Positions 1 to 8,498 are shown, counted from the stretch's first letter. The stretch: DNA of 15,957 bases from Actinomycetota bacterium (GCA_013821525.1 JACDGR010000030.1:1-15957); one strand, 5' to 3'. Notes: generated from the sequence alone by a model not told the origin. Numbers and translations: made by a program.

Positions 1-1
1 G

Positions 2-1163
<1,162 letters not shown>

Positions 1164-1171
<8 letters not shown>

Positions 1172-2027
1172 GACCGCACAGCACGTCGGGAGCGGCAAGG
1201 TTCGCGAGCTCTACGCACTCGACGACGAGCGTCTGCTGCTCGTGGCGAGCGACAGGATCTCGACGTTCGACGTCATCCTCCCCACCGAGATTCCGGACAA
1301 GGGACGGGTGCTGACCGGCCTGTCCGGCTTCTGGTTCGCGCGCACGCAGGAGCTCGTTCCGAATCATCTGCTGGCCCTCCGAGAGGACGGGCGCTCGACC
1401 GAATGCCGCCGGTTGCAGATGCTGCCGATCGAGTGCGTCGTGCGGGGTTACCTGTCGGGCTCGGGCTGGAAGGACTACCTCGCGACGGGGTCGGTGTGTG
1501 GGCACGAGTTGCCTGCGGGCCTGCAGGAGTCCGAGCAGCTGCCGCAGCCGATCTTCACGCCCGCGACGAAGGCCGAGACCGGCCATGACGAGAACATCGA
1601 CCGCGCGGCAGCCGCCGAGCTCGTCGGTGAGGAGCGCTTCGACGAGGTCGAGCGGATCGCGCTCGCCCTCTACGCGTTCGTCTCGGGATACGCGCGCGAG
1701 CGCGGGATCATCCTGGCGGACACGAAGCTCGAGTTCGGCATCGACGAGGAGGGGACGCTCGTTCTCGGTGACGAGGCCTTCACACCCGATTCGTCACGGT
1801 TTTGGCCGGCGGAGGATTACGCGCCGGGCGGGACGCCGCCGTCTTTCGACAAGCAGTTCGTCCGCGACTATTGCGAGACGCTCGGCTGGGGAAAGACGGA
1901 GCCCGGGCCGGAGCTACCCGACGACGTCGTCACCGGGACGCGCGCACGGTACGTCGAGGCGTTCGAGCAGCTGACAGGCATCGACTTCGACGCCTACCTC
2001 GCAGACCCGACGGTCGTCCTCGGATGA
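1164..2027 (+). CDS. purC: Phosphoribosylaminoimidazole-succinocarboxamide (SAICAR) synthase
   Basis: ATP-dependent ligase joining CAIR to aspartate to give SAICAR, the substrate of the upstream lyase PurB. The protein has 287 residues, slightly longer than the short bacterial form of about 240. Visible family motifs are GSGKVRELY (9-17, nucleotide-binding lid), ASDRIS (28-33), LPIECVVRGYLSGS (87-100, SAICAR synthetase signature 1), PATKAETGHDENI (133-145) and LADTKLEFG (184-192, signature 2), followed by DEAFTPDSSRFW (203-214). The ATG at 1164 is fixed by AAGGAGGA ending 8 nt upstream. It overlaps the purB stop, and its own TGA overlaps the purS ATG (ATGA), so the genes are co-translated. 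Confidence 0.97.
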
Positions 2028-2284
2028 GGGCGACGGTCCTCGTGCGGCCGAAGCACGGCATCCTCGACCCGCAGGGGCAAGCGGTCGAGAGCTCGCTGCG
2101 CCACCTCGGCTTCGACGTGGGCGAGGCGCGGGTCGGCCGGCTCGTCGACGTCGAGCTGGCGACCGAAGACCGGGACGAGGCGCTCACTCAACTCAGCTCG
2201 ATGTGCGAGCAGCTGTTGACGAACCCACTGATCGAGACCTACGTCGTGCAGCTCGGGGACCACGTCGTCACCGAGGCCGCGTGA
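2024..2284 (+). CDS. purS: FGAM synthase subunit PurS
   Basis: Small bridging subunit of the three-part formylglycinamidine synthase (PurS, PurQ, small PurL), which passes ammonia from PurQ to PurL. The product is 86 residues, the usual PurS size. It begins MRATVLVRPKHGILDPQG, contains GFDVGEARVGRLVDVEL (the conserved beta-strand stretch) and ends near LLTNPLIETYVV, where family members carry the LLANPVIE-type motif. The ATG overlaps the purC stop by 4 bp and the final GTGA overlaps the likely purQ start, so its stoichiometry is probably set by coupling with purQ. The longer upstream reading frame in this phase is purC shadow and is not used. Confidence 0.95.
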   Translation: MRATVLVRPKHGILDPQGQAVESSLRHLGFDVGEARVGRLVDVELATEDRDEALTQLSSMCEQLLTNPLIETYVVQLGDHVVTEAA

Positions 2285-3018
2285 TCGACGGCAATGCCGA
2301 GCAGGACGCGACAGGGCACGCCGTGCGGCCGCTGATTCCGGTTGTCGTCTTCCCGGGCTCGAACGACGACCGCGACGCGCAGCTCGCGCTCGAGTCCCTC
2401 GGCGCCGACGCGCCCCGGGTCTGGCACACAGACGAGGATCTGCCGGCGGAGACGGCCGCGGTCGTGCTGCCCGGCGGGTTCTCCTACGGCGACTACCTGC
2501 GCTGCGGTGCGATCGCCCGATTCTCGCCGGTGATGCGTGCAGTCTCTGCTTTCGCCGACGGCGGCGGGCTCGTGCTCGGGATCTGCAACGGCTTCCAGGT
2601 GCTGACCGAGGCCGGGCTGCTCCCGGGCGCTCTCCGCCCGAACGCGTCGCTCTCCTTTGTCTGCCGCGACGTCGCCCTCGAGGCGGTCGACGCCGCGAGC
2701 CCGTTCACCTCGCGATGCACTGAAGGGCAGACGCTGACGATTCCGGTCAAGCACGGCGACGGCTGCTGGTTTGCCGACGATGACCTCCTCGCCGAGCTCG
2801 AAGCAGCCGGCCAGACCGGGCTGCGGTACGCCTCCGGCGCGAACCCGAATGGATCCGTCGGCGATGTGGCCGGCGTGCTCAACGCGGCGGGCAACGTGTT
2901 CGGGCTGATGCCGCACCCAGAACACGCAGTCGATCCGCTGCTCGGCTCGGTCGACGGCGCGCTGATCCTTGGATCGCTCGTCGATGCCGCTCGATTGTCG
3001 CTTGCTGCCTCCGTCTAG
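2281..3018 (+). CDS. purQ: FGAM synthase glutaminase subunit PurQ
   Basis: Class I glutamine amidotransferase that hydrolyses glutamine and feeds ammonia to PurL through PurS. In the 245-residue reading I see VVVFPGSNDD (21-30), LPGGFSYGDYLRCGA (63-77), the nucleophile elbow LGICNGFQ with Cys102, and the rest of the triad in MPHPEH (His212, Glu214). The GTG at 2281 overlaps the purS stop (GTGA). An alternative GTG at 2323 would remove 14 residues and put the start just ahead of the first beta strand, nearer the usual family length of about 225, so the start is uncertain. purL does not follow: the next gene is convergent and shares 4 bp with the purQ stop. Confidence 0.95.
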   Translation: MIDGNAEQDATGHAVRPLIPVVVFPGSNDDRDAQLALESLGADAPRVWHTDEDLPAETAAVVLPGGFSYGDYLRCGAIARFSPVMRAVSAFADGGGLVLGICNGFQVLTEAGLLPGALRPNASLSFVCRDVALEAVDAASPFTSRCTEGQTLTIPVKHGDGCWFADDDLLAELEAAGQTGLRYASGANPNGSVGDVAGVLNAAGNVFGLMPHPEHAVDPLLGSVDGALILGSLVDAARLSLAASV

Positions 3019-3305
3019 GCGACACCTCCAGCACCGCTACCGCTGTTGTCCAACCCGAGGGCCTCTGCTAGCGCGGGCGTCTTGCCGAGCGCGGCCTTCA
3101 GCCGCTCGAGGTCACGTGCGCGCAAGGTGACCGGGCCGCGCCGGACTGCTCCTCCGGTCGAGTATGCGAAGCGCACGAGTGGTTCACCTCGGTCGTCCTC
3201 GAGTAGCTCGACGACCGAGGAGAAGCGCTTGTCGCCTGCTCGCTGGGGCACTGAGAGGCGCTCGACCATCGTCGCGTAGCCCCAAGGAGTTGCTGTTCTT
3301 GTCAT
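3015..3305 (-). CDS. Conserved-looking small protein of unknown function
   Basis: I do not recognise this 96-residue protein. The region from residue 13 (MVERLSVPQRAGDKRFSSVV) to about residue 85 has the alternating hydrophobic/charged pattern of a small alpha/beta domain, including VELLEDDRGEPLVRFAYS and VTLRARDLERLKAAL; the C-terminus is a Gly/Ser tail. No membrane segment or cysteine is visible. The ATG at 3305 lies 6 nt after a TACGTT box (3317-3312 on the minus strand), consistent with a leaderless transcript; Met13 (ATG at 3269) is the alternative. It is convergent with purQ, and the two stop codons share CTAG. The function is unknown; the pur neighbourhood may be coincidental. Confidence 0.7.
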   Translation of the reverse strand: MTRTATPWGYATMVERLSVPQRAGDKRFSSVVELLEDDRGEPLVRFAYSTGGAVRRGPVTLRARDLERLKAALGKTPALAEALGLDNSGSGAGGVA

Positions 3306-3311
3306 GCAGCG

Positions 3312-3317
3312 AACGTA
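3312..3317 (-). promoter_or_regulatory. Candidate -10 box for a leaderless transcript
   Basis: TACGTT on the minus strand, separated by 6 nt from the ATG at 3305. This matches the TANNNT-plus-short-spacer layout of actinobacterial leaderless promoters. I could not place a convincing -35 box, so this is a pattern-based suggestion. Confidence 0.3.
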
Positions 3318-3416
3318 TCGACCAACATCAAACGCATGGGATACGGCTCTGTCACGAATGTGTGAAATCGCCCGGCCTCAGGTTTGCCAACCTGCAGCGC
3401 CGTCCAATCTGTACGG

Positions 3417-4697
3417 ATGAGACGTCTTTCACGCCTCGCGTTGCTCGCTGCGTGCGTGCTCGCGCTCGTCGCCGGCCTGCCCGGGCGAGCAGCGGCGGCT
3501 TCGACCGTCAAGTACGGCCTCACCGACGACGCCTGGCTCCAGAGCGGGCCGGGCACGCTCGACGCGCGCCTGGCCCGGCTCGACGCACTCGGTGTCAAGG
3601 TCGTCCGGTTCACACTGAACTGGAACCAGGTTGCGGCGACGAAGCCGGTCTCGCCGCTCGACCCCGCCGACAGCGCCTACGACTGGAGTGCGGCTGATCC
3701 CGTGCTTGCGGGTCTGCGCGCGCACGGAATCACGGTCGTGTTGCAGCTGAACGGAACACCCGGCTGGGCGAACGGTGGTCAGCCGTCCAACCACGCGCCG
3801 ACCTCACCGACCACCTTCGCCGCGTTCGCAACCGCCGCGGCGAGTCACTACCCGTGGGTGAAGCGTTGGCTGATCTGGAACGAGCCGAACCAGTTGCGCT
3901 GGCTGCGACCGACCACGGCGGCCGTGTATACGACTCGGCTGCTCAATCCGGCGTACGCCGCGATCCATCACGCGATCTCCGGCGCCCAGGTAGCGGGCGG
4001 CGGAACCGCGCCGCGCGGGTCTTCGGGGGGAGTCTCGCCGGTTGCGTGGCTCATCGGCATGCATGCCGCGCACGCGAAGCTCGACGCGTACGCGCACAAT
4101 CCCTACCCGCTCGATCCGAAGCGCGAGACGCCGCTCCACGGGACCTGCACGAACTGCACCACGATCACGATGTCGACGATCGACCGGCTCGTGTCGCTGG
4201 TCGCGAAGAATTTCCCTCGTGCGCGCATCTGGCTGACGGAGTACGGCTACCAGTCGAATCCACCGGATCGCCTGCTCGGTGTTTCCCTCGCACTCCAGGC
4301 GCGCTACGTCGGCGAGGGGGACTATGCCGCCTACCACACGCCGCGCGTCGATCTGCTGATCCACTTCCTGCTTCGCGACGAGCCAGATCTCGCGCGGTTC
4401 CAGAGCGGTTTCATGACGCTTGCCGGGGCGCTCAAGCCCGCATACGCTGCCTTCCAGCTGCCGATCGCGGAGACGGCGCGCAAGGGCTCGACGACGACGC
4501 TCTGGGGCCAGCTGCGTGCACCAGAGACGGGTGCGACGGCCGTGCTCGAACGCCGGGTCGGCACGCTCTGGCGCGCAGTCGCCACGGTACGACCGGGGGC
4601 GGGACGATTCCTTCGTTGGAGCGGGACGCTGCCGAAAGGCAGCCTCGTGCGCTTGCACTCGGGATCGATCGTCGGCGCGACGATCCTGATCACCTAG
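3417..4697 (+). CDS. Secreted glycoside hydrolase-like protein (clan GH-A TIM barrel)
   Basis: Probable extracytoplasmic polysaccharide- or glycoside-acting hydrolase of 426 residues. The ATG at 3417 gives a standard signal peptide: MRRLSR, a hydrophobic stretch LALLAACVLALVAGL, then an AAA cleavage region near residue 27. A longer TTG reading from 3384 would put 11 residues ahead of the signal and is rejected. The barrel shows GVKVVRFTLNWNQV (strand plus Trp-Asn), the acid/base motif WLIWNEPN with Glu156, and the nucleophile motif IWLTEYGYQ with Glu275. The spacing fits clan GH-A families such as GH5 or GH39; family and substrate cannot be assigned by eye. Residues after about 360 form a small beta-rich C-terminal domain. 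The protein is convergent with the GST gene, 13 bp away. Confidence 0.82.
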   Translation: MRRLSRLALLAACVLALVAGLPGRAAAASTVKYGLTDDAWLQSGPGTLDARLARLDALGVKVVRFTLNWNQVAATKPVSPLDPADSAYDWSAADPVLAGLRAHGITVVLQLNGTPGWANGGQPSNHAPTSPTTFAAFATAAASHYPWVKRWLIWNEPNQLRWLRPTTAAVYTTRLLNPAYAAIHHAISGAQVAGGGTAPRGSSGGVSPVAWLIGMHAAHAKLDAYAHNPYPLDPKRETPLHGTCTNCTTITMSTIDRLVSLVAKNFPRARIWLTEYGYQSNPPDRLLGVSLALQARYVGEGDYAAYHTPRVDLLIHFLLRDEPDLARFQSGFMTLAGALKPAYAAFQLPIAETARKGSTTTLWGQLRAPETGATAVLERRVGTLWRAVATVRPGAGRFLRWSGTLPKGSLVRLHSGSIVGATILIT

Positions 4698-4710
4698 CGG
4701 CGTTCAGCGG

Positions 4711-5310
4711 TCAGGCGTCGATCGTCACGTGCGCCGGCTCCGCGGCGACGCGGGCAAGCCAGGCATTGATTGCGTCGTAGAGCGTGAGGTCGAAGCCTCC
4801 TTCGTCCGCGACGTGCGTGTAGGCGTAGAGCACGATGTCGGCGAGGCTCATCGCGTCGCCTACGAACCATGATCGTCCGACCAAGTGCGAGTTCATCGCG
4901 GCGAGCACGCGATAGCCCGCCGCGGTTCGCTCGGTCCGTCGGTCCTCGAACGCTTCCGGGTTGCCCGAGTACGCGAGCCAGAAGCGCACGACCGCGATTG
5001 CAGGCTCGTGGTCGTACTGTTCGAAGAACATCCACTGCAGCATCTGTGCACGCTCGAATCGATCGGTGGGCACGAAGCGGCTTCCCTCGCCGAAGTACCA
5101 GAGGATCGCGCCGGATTCACCGAGCGAGCGGCCGTCGTCGAGGACGAGGGTGGGAACGCGCAGTGCGGGATTCAGGCCGCCGAGCACCTCCGGACGATCG
5201 GAGCGGTCGACGACATCGAGCGTGCGTCGCTCGTACGGGAGCCCGAGGTGCGCGAGCAGCAATCGAACCTTGTAACAGTTGCCGGAGACCGGGCTCTCGT
5301 AGAGCAGCAT
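4711..5310 (-). CDS. Glutathione S-transferase family protein
   Basis: Thioredoxin-fold plus alpha-helical transferase, 199 residues, the usual GST length. The N-terminal domain starts MLLYESPVSGNCYKVRLLL, with the Ser/Asn/Cys region where GSTs hold the thiol-activating residue, then NPALRVPTLV (cis-Pro loop) and LGESGAILWYFGEG (gamma-glutamyl-binding ESGAI). The C-terminal helical domain includes LVGRSWFVGDAMSLADIVLYAY, the typical N-capping and hydrophobic-staple region. It is the last gene of the minus-strand operon, 9 bp after the MOSC gene. Most Actinobacteria make mycothiol rather than glutathione, so the thiol co-substrate is uncertain. Confidence 0.9.
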   Translation of the reverse strand: MLLYESPVSGNCYKVRLLLAHLGLPYERRTLDVVDRSDRPEVLGGLNPALRVPTLVLDDGRSLGESGAILWYFGEGSRFVPTDRFERAQMLQWMFFEQYDHEPAIAVVRFWLAYSGNPEAFEDRRTERTAAGYRVLAAMNSHLVGRSWFVGDAMSLADIVLYAYTHVADEGGFDLTLYDAINAWLARVAAEPAHVTIDA

Positions 5311-5319
5311 GCGTCGACT

Positions 5320-6045
5320 CTAGCCCGCCTCGCGCGCCTGGGCCATGACGCGGATCGGGTCGCCTTCCCGAACGACTCCGCCGCGGATCACGTCGGCGAC
5401 GACTCCGAGGCGCGAGTCGTTGAACTCTGCGATCCCCTTCAGGATGCCGCCCTCGCGCCCGAGACCTATCTGCGGCAGGTCGACCATCACACACCGCGTC
5501 ATGCCAACCCTGATCGCGAGCACGACGCGGTCACCGACCGCGACGTGCGAGCCGATCCACCGGTCCTCGGGCAGCCCGGGGCCGCTCTCCGTCGCGACGA
5601 CGATGTTCGGGCGCAGGCGCCGAGGGTCGACGTCGCGCCCGAGCGCGCGCCCGATCTGAGCCTGCGATCCCTCCGTCAGCACGTGGAGCGGCCCTTCGTC
5701 GAAGTGCGAGATGGTCGTCTCCTTCCCGAGCGAGACTGTGCGTCCGACGTGCGCAGACAACGCGGCGTCGAAGCCCTCGTCGTCTGCTCGGAAGCTGCGA
5801 CCGTCAGGGAACGAGATGACCGGAACGTCGCCGGCGTAGGTTGCGCTCAGCTCGAGCAGCCCGTCCATCCTGCGAAAGCGGCGAGTCGACTTCCCGCTGC
5901 CGAACTTCCCGTCCTCATCGCGCACCGACCAGAGCCGGTCACCGACGACTCCGCGGGCATCGATCTCGACCGCGGCGACTCTCTCCCCCACGAGCGACTT
6001 GACTGGGTAACGCCAGAGCTGCCCCACGCAGCCGACGCAACTCAC
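5320..6045 (-). CDS. MOSC domain protein with MOSC N-terminal barrel
   Basis: Cytosolic MOSC-family protein of 241 residues, related to the C-terminus of molybdenum-cofactor sulfurases and to YcbX/YiiM-type molybdoenzymes that reduce N-hydroxylated compounds. LWRYPVKSLVGERV (10-23) is the classic start of the MOSC N-terminal beta barrel. GPLHVLTEGS opens the MOSC domain, DPRRLRPNIVV follows, and the conserved cysteine that binds sulphur or Mo-cofactor is Cys185 in GMTRCVMVDLPQ. RGGVVREGDPI is the usual end. The start is GTG in a 4-bp GTGA overlap with the stop of the upstream reductase gene, so the two are coupled. Family assignment is secure; the substrate is unknown. Confidence 0.9.
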   Translation of the reverse strand: MSCVGCVGQLWRYPVKSLVGERVAAVEIDARGVVGDRLWSVRDEDGKFGSGKSTRRFRRMDGLLELSATYAGDVPVISFPDGRSFRADDEGFDAALSAHVGRTVSLGKETTISHFDEGPLHVLTEGSQAQIGRALGRDVDPRRLRPNIVVATESGPGLPEDRWIGSHVAVGDRVVLAIRVGMTRCVMVDLPQIGLGREGGILKGIAEFNDSRLGVVADVIRGGVVREGDPIRVMAQAREAG

Positions 6046-6638
6046 TTCTTGATGCGGTAGTCGATGAACGTCGCGAACGGCGATTGGCGCACACCTTCGT
6101 GCTCGAGCTCGAGCTGCTCCGTGAAGCCATCGAACAGCCGCTTGCCTCCACCGAGGGTGATCGGCACGACGACGATCGAAAGCTTGTCGACGATGCCGGA
6201 CACGAGCGCCTGGCGGATCACGTCGGCGCCGCCCATCACGCTGACGTCCTTGTCGCCGGCTTCCTCACGAGCCCGAGCGACGGCTTGCTCCACACCGTCG
6301 ACGAACGTGAAAACGCCGCCTTCCGGCTGATCGTCCAAGCGATGCGTGACGATGAAGACCGGCACGCCCCACGGGTCCCCGTTGCCCCAGTGCCCGGCCG
6401 CCTCGTACGTCCAGCGGCCGGCCACGACCGCACCCAGCCGTTCCAGCGCAGAGCTCAGCCAGGCAGCATCCGCACCGGTCGCCTCGCCCTCCGGCGGCGA
6501 GTCATAGCTCCACGGCCCGCCGAAGACCCAGTAGTGAAGACGCTCTCCGCCCTCGCCGAGCCCCTTCCCCGGGCCGTCGTCAGGCCCCACGACGTAGCCG
6601 TCGAGCGAGATCGTGATCGATGCGTGCACAAGTGTCAC
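6042..6638 (-). CDS. Dihydrofolate reductase/RibD C-terminal family reductase
   Basis: NADPH-dependent reductase-fold protein of 198 residues, in the RibD C-terminal/DHFR-like group common in Actinobacteria. The N-terminus HASITISLDGYVVGPDD is the family's diagnostic first strand and loop. VVAGRWTYEAAGHW carries the conserved R-x-T/Y motif, and VSVMGGADVIRQALVSGIVDKLSIVVVPITLGGGKRLF holds the Gly-Gly nucleotide-binding loop and the LGGGxRLF end motif. The GTG at 6638 is chosen because AGGAGG lies 5 nt upstream (minus strand, 6649-6644). The gene sits 41 bp downstream of the broken GFA gene and overlaps the MOSC gene. The true substrate of this family is generally not known; a role in folate metabolism is not implied. 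Confidence 0.87.
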   Translation of the reverse strand: MTLVHASITISLDGYVVGPDDGPGKGLGEGGERLHYWVFGGPWSYDSPPEGEATGADAAWLSSALERLGAVVAGRWTYEAAGHWGNGDPWGVPVFIVTHRLDDQPEGGVFTFVDGVEQAVARAREEAGDKDVSVMGGADVIRQALVSGIVDKLSIVVVPITLGGGKRLFDGFTEQLELEHEGVRQSPFATFIDYRIKK

Positions 6639-6679
6639 CCCAACCTCCTACTCGCGTGTTCCGGTCAAGAGGCCAGGCC

Positions 6680-7076
6680 CTAGCTCGTCCGGGGGAGCCC
6701 GTCCTCTGGGAGCGTCTCCCACGGTGCGAGAGAGCGGGTGAAGCCGTGGCCCTGCGGCCGGCCCTCGAAGGGCGAATCGATTGCCGAGAGGCGAACGCCC
6801 GCGCGACCCGAGTCGGGCCAACCTCCACCGAAGACGTTCGACCCACAAGCACCGCAGAACGTTTTGGCCGTTCCCTCGCTCGGTTGATACGTCCGCAGAA
6901 GCTCAAGGCCGCGCAAGAACTGGATCGAGGCCGGATCGACGAACGCGCTCGCAGTGCCCACTCCGCCTGAGATCTTCTTGCACGTCGTGCAATGACAGAA
7001 CCCCCGCACCCTCGAAGCTCGCGGGAATCTCGAACTCGACCGCGCCGCAGAGACAGCTGCATCGAAGCGTTGACAC
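6680..7076 (-). pseudogene. GFA (glutathione-dependent formaldehyde-activating/CENP-V-like) protein, frameshifted
   Basis: Zinc-binding GFA-fold protein split over two reading frames. From a GTG at 7076 one frame reads STLRCSCLCGAVEFEIPASF, the conserved CxCGAV opening. From about 7009 the other frame reads GFCHCTTCKKISGG, the second cysteine motif, followed by KTFCGACGSNVFGG, the third (CxxC). Removing one base from the C5 tract at 7001-7005 (G5 on the coding strand) joins them as EGAG-FCHCTTC and gives a normal 131-residue protein with all zinc cysteines. So either this copy is a fresh pseudogene, or the tract carries a sequencing error or slips in vivo. It would be the first gene of the minus-strand operon. 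Family GFA, as for other members, does not prove formaldehyde as substrate. Confidence 0.78.
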
Positions 7077-7082
7077 AGAGCA

Positions 7083-7088
7083 AGACTA
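7083..7088 (-). promoter_or_regulatory. Candidate -10 box of the GFA/DHFR/MOSC/GST operon
   Basis: TAGTCT on the minus strand with exactly 6 nt to the GTG at 7076 and no ribosome-binding site between, the layout expected of a leaderless actinobacterial promoter. No good -35 match was found. Confidence 0.3.
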
Positions 7089-7143
7089 GTACGAGCACCA
7101 CGGCACGGATGACGCCGTAGCCGTCTGTTAGCGTCGCGCTCGC

Positions 7144-7491
7144 GTGGGGGTCAAGCGGATCAAGCCAAATATCCTGTCCGAGCGCTTCGAGGAGAGCCGA
7201 TCGTTCTACAACGACGTCATCGGGCTTCGAGAAGGTGACGGCCCCGACTGGATTCTCTTCTTCGGGACGGATCAGCGGGAGGTGCAGCTAAGCGTCATGA
7301 AGCTGGACGTCAAAGCGCACATTCACCCCGACGTCTCGATCGAGGTCGACGACGTCGATGATGTCTACGGCCGCGCACAGACCGCTGGAGCGGAGATCGT
7401 CTATCCACTCACCGACGAGGAGTGGGGACTTCGGCGTTTCTTCGTGCGCGATCCGAACGGGGCAGTGATCAACGTGACGCAGCACGTGTAG
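7144..7491 (+). CDS. VOC (glyoxalase/bleomycin-resistance fold) protein
   Basis: A 115-residue single-domain vicinal-oxygen-chelate protein. The repeated beta-alpha-beta-beta-beta layout is visible: ESRSFYNDVIGLREGDGPDW (first helix and YxxxxG turn), VSIEVDDVDDVYGRAQTAGAEIVYPL (second unit), and the end RRFFVRDPNGAVINVTQHV, the standard FxxDPxGxxxxV finish. The start is GTG at 7144; a TAGCGT box ends 9 nt before it, suggesting a leaderless or near-leaderless transcript. Metal ligands typical of glyoxalase I (His near the N-terminus, final Glu) are not in place, since the final motif reads VINVTQ. A lyase activity is therefore unlikely, and a binding or other VOC function is possible. Confidence 0.82.
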   Translation: MGVKRIKPNILSERFEESRSFYNDVIGLREGDGPDWILFFGTDQREVQLSVMKLDVKAHIHPDVSIEVDDVDDVYGRAQTAGAEIVYPLTDEEWGLRRFFVRDPNGAVINVTQHV

Positions 7492-7596
7492 AGCCACGGA
7501 CGAACACGAGGCACGCCGCTCGGCGAGTGGATGGTGCCGTCCGTCGACGCAAGGCTTGCGCTGGAGGCTGCTGCTGCGAGAGTCAGGAGCACCGCC

Positions 7597-8337
7597 ATGT
7601 CCAACGATCCGTTGTACGACACCATCGGAACGACCTACGCCGTGACGCGGCGCACCGAGCCGCGGATCGCCGCGCAGGTATGGGCTGCACTCGGCGCTGC
7701 GCGAACGGTGCTGAACGTCGGGGCCGGAACTGGCTCGTATGAACCCCCAGACCGTGAGGTCACGGCGGTCGAGCCATCGGCGGTGATGCGTGCTCAGCGC
7801 CCGGCGGAGGCGGCGCGTTGCGTGGCGGCATTCGCGGAGAGCCTCCCGTTCGAGGATCAGTCTTTCGACGCGGCGATGGCGTTTGCCACCGTTCATCACT
7901 GGCAGGATCCGATCGCCGGCCTACTCGAGATGCAGCGCGTCGCTCGCCGGGTAGTCGTCTTCACGTGCGACACCACTGAGCAGAACTGGCGCCGCCGGTT
8001 CTGGTTGACTCGTGACTACCTTCCGGAGCTCGCTGCCTCCCCCGTCGGCCTCGCCTCCGAATTTGCTCGCGTGATCGGTGCCCGGATGGAGCCCGTGCTC
8101 ATTCCGTGGGATTGCGTTGACGGGTTCTTCGAGGCCTACTGGCGCCGACCCGAGGCGTACCTGGACGAGAACGTCCGTCGCGGGATCTCGATGTGGACCC
8201 GCGTCGGGCCAGATGTCGAGCAGAGAGCAGTGCGCAGCCTCCGTGACGATCTCGCATCTGGCAAATGGGCCGAGCGCAACCACGAGCTCCTCGATCTCGA
8301 GGCGGCAGAGCTCGGCCTTCGCCTGCTGATTGCCTGA
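7597..8337 (+). CDS. Class I SAM-dependent methyltransferase (type-11-like)
   Basis: Rossmann-fold methyltransferase of 246 residues. SAM motif I is TVLNVGAGTGSYE (37-49), the acidic end of strand 2 is VTAVEPS with Glu59, the motif III/IV region is AESLPFEDQSFDAAMAFATVHHW (80-102), and an ARRVVVFTC strand follows. It resembles ubiquinone/menaquinone-type or small-molecule methyltransferases; the acceptor is not deducible. The start at ATG 7597 is preferred over an upstream in-frame start at 7531 because AGGAG (7585-7589) lies 7 nt before it and the extra residues look non-coding. It lies 105 bp after the VOC gene, likely in the same transcript, and is convergent with the ancestral gloA end. 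Confidence 0.85.
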   Translation: MSNDPLYDTIGTTYAVTRRTEPRIAAQVWAALGAARTVLNVGAGTGSYEPPDREVTAVEPSAVMRAQRPAEAARCVAAFAESLPFEDQSFDAAMAFATVHHWQDPIAGLLEMQRVARRVVVFTCDTTEQNWRRRFWLTRDYLPELAASPVGLASEFARVIGARMEPVLIPWDCVDGFFEAYWRRPEAYLDENVRRGISMWTRVGPDVEQRAVRSLRDDLASGKWAERNHELLDLEAAELGLRLLIA

Positions 8338-8417
8338 AAGCGCCTCCGCAGGGGGACTGTCTGACCGCTGACCGTTATTGGCCTGTCATGCGACTCCCTC
8401 GGTCCCTTCGTCTCGAA

Positions 8418-8434
8418 ACGCCTTCGGACGGCGT
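8418..8434 (-). terminator. Weak hairpin, possible original gloA terminator
   Basis: ACGCC / 7-nt loop / GGCGT, followed on the minus strand by TTTCG. It lies just past the stranded gloA stop, between convergent genes. The stem is short and there is no real U-tract, so the function is tentative. Confidence 0.22.
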
Positions 8435-8438
8435 GCGG

Positions 8439-8480
8439 CTATCCCCCGCTGCGGCCGATGATCTCGATCCGGTAGCCGTC
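8439..8480 (-). pseudogene. Stranded original 3' end of a glyoxalase I gene
   Basis: The minus strand reads D-G-Y-R-I-E-I-I-G-R-S-G-G-stop. This is the expected C-terminus of a glyoxalase I (family end DPDGYRIEII) and parallels D-S-Y-R-V-E-I-I-E-R-T-stop of the intact gene ending at 10273. Upstream of the Asp codon the homology stops at once: the frame continues as LVKRREA, not as the family's CFVRDP. The loss of homology falls exactly at the proposed left junction of the serine-recombinase element. The last 24 bp of this tail and of the tail at 10285-10308 are 17/24 identical by eye. I read it as the host's displaced gene end. A chance remnant of another VOC gene is the alternative. Confidence 0.6.
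8479..8480. other. Proposed left attachment-site core (TC)
   Basis: Point at which glyoxalase tail homology (to the left) changes to element sequence with CTTCAC repeats (to the right). It matches the TC at the right end. Assigned by reading-frame restoration only. Confidence 0.45.
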
Positions 8481-8482
8481 TG

Positions 8483-8498
8483 CTTCACGGCGCTTCAC
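8483..8498 (+). repeat. 10-bp-spaced CTTCAC direct repeat
   Basis: CTTCAC occurs at 8483-8488 and 8493-8498, one helical turn apart, a few bases inside the left junction and overlapping the recombinase promoter. It could be an arm recognised by the recombinase C-terminal domains, or an autoregulatory operator. Confidence 0.4.

Noticed and set aside
2239..2925. 228-codon frame antisense to purQ
   Set aside because: Mirror of a secure purQ with an intact catalytic triad.
3804..4658. 284-codon open frame antisense to the glycoside hydrolase
   Set aside because: Arg/Glu-rich mirror of a high-GC gene; the sense strand has a signal peptide and both catalytic motifs.
4885..6060. 391-codon plus-strand frame over the GST and MOSC genes
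   Set aside because: Composition is Arg/Asp/Val shadow; both minus-strand genes have clear family motifs and coupled starts.
7531..7596. Upstream in-frame start of the methyltransferase
   Set aside because: AGGAG sits 7 nt before ATG 7597, and the extra 22 residues do not resemble the family N-terminus.
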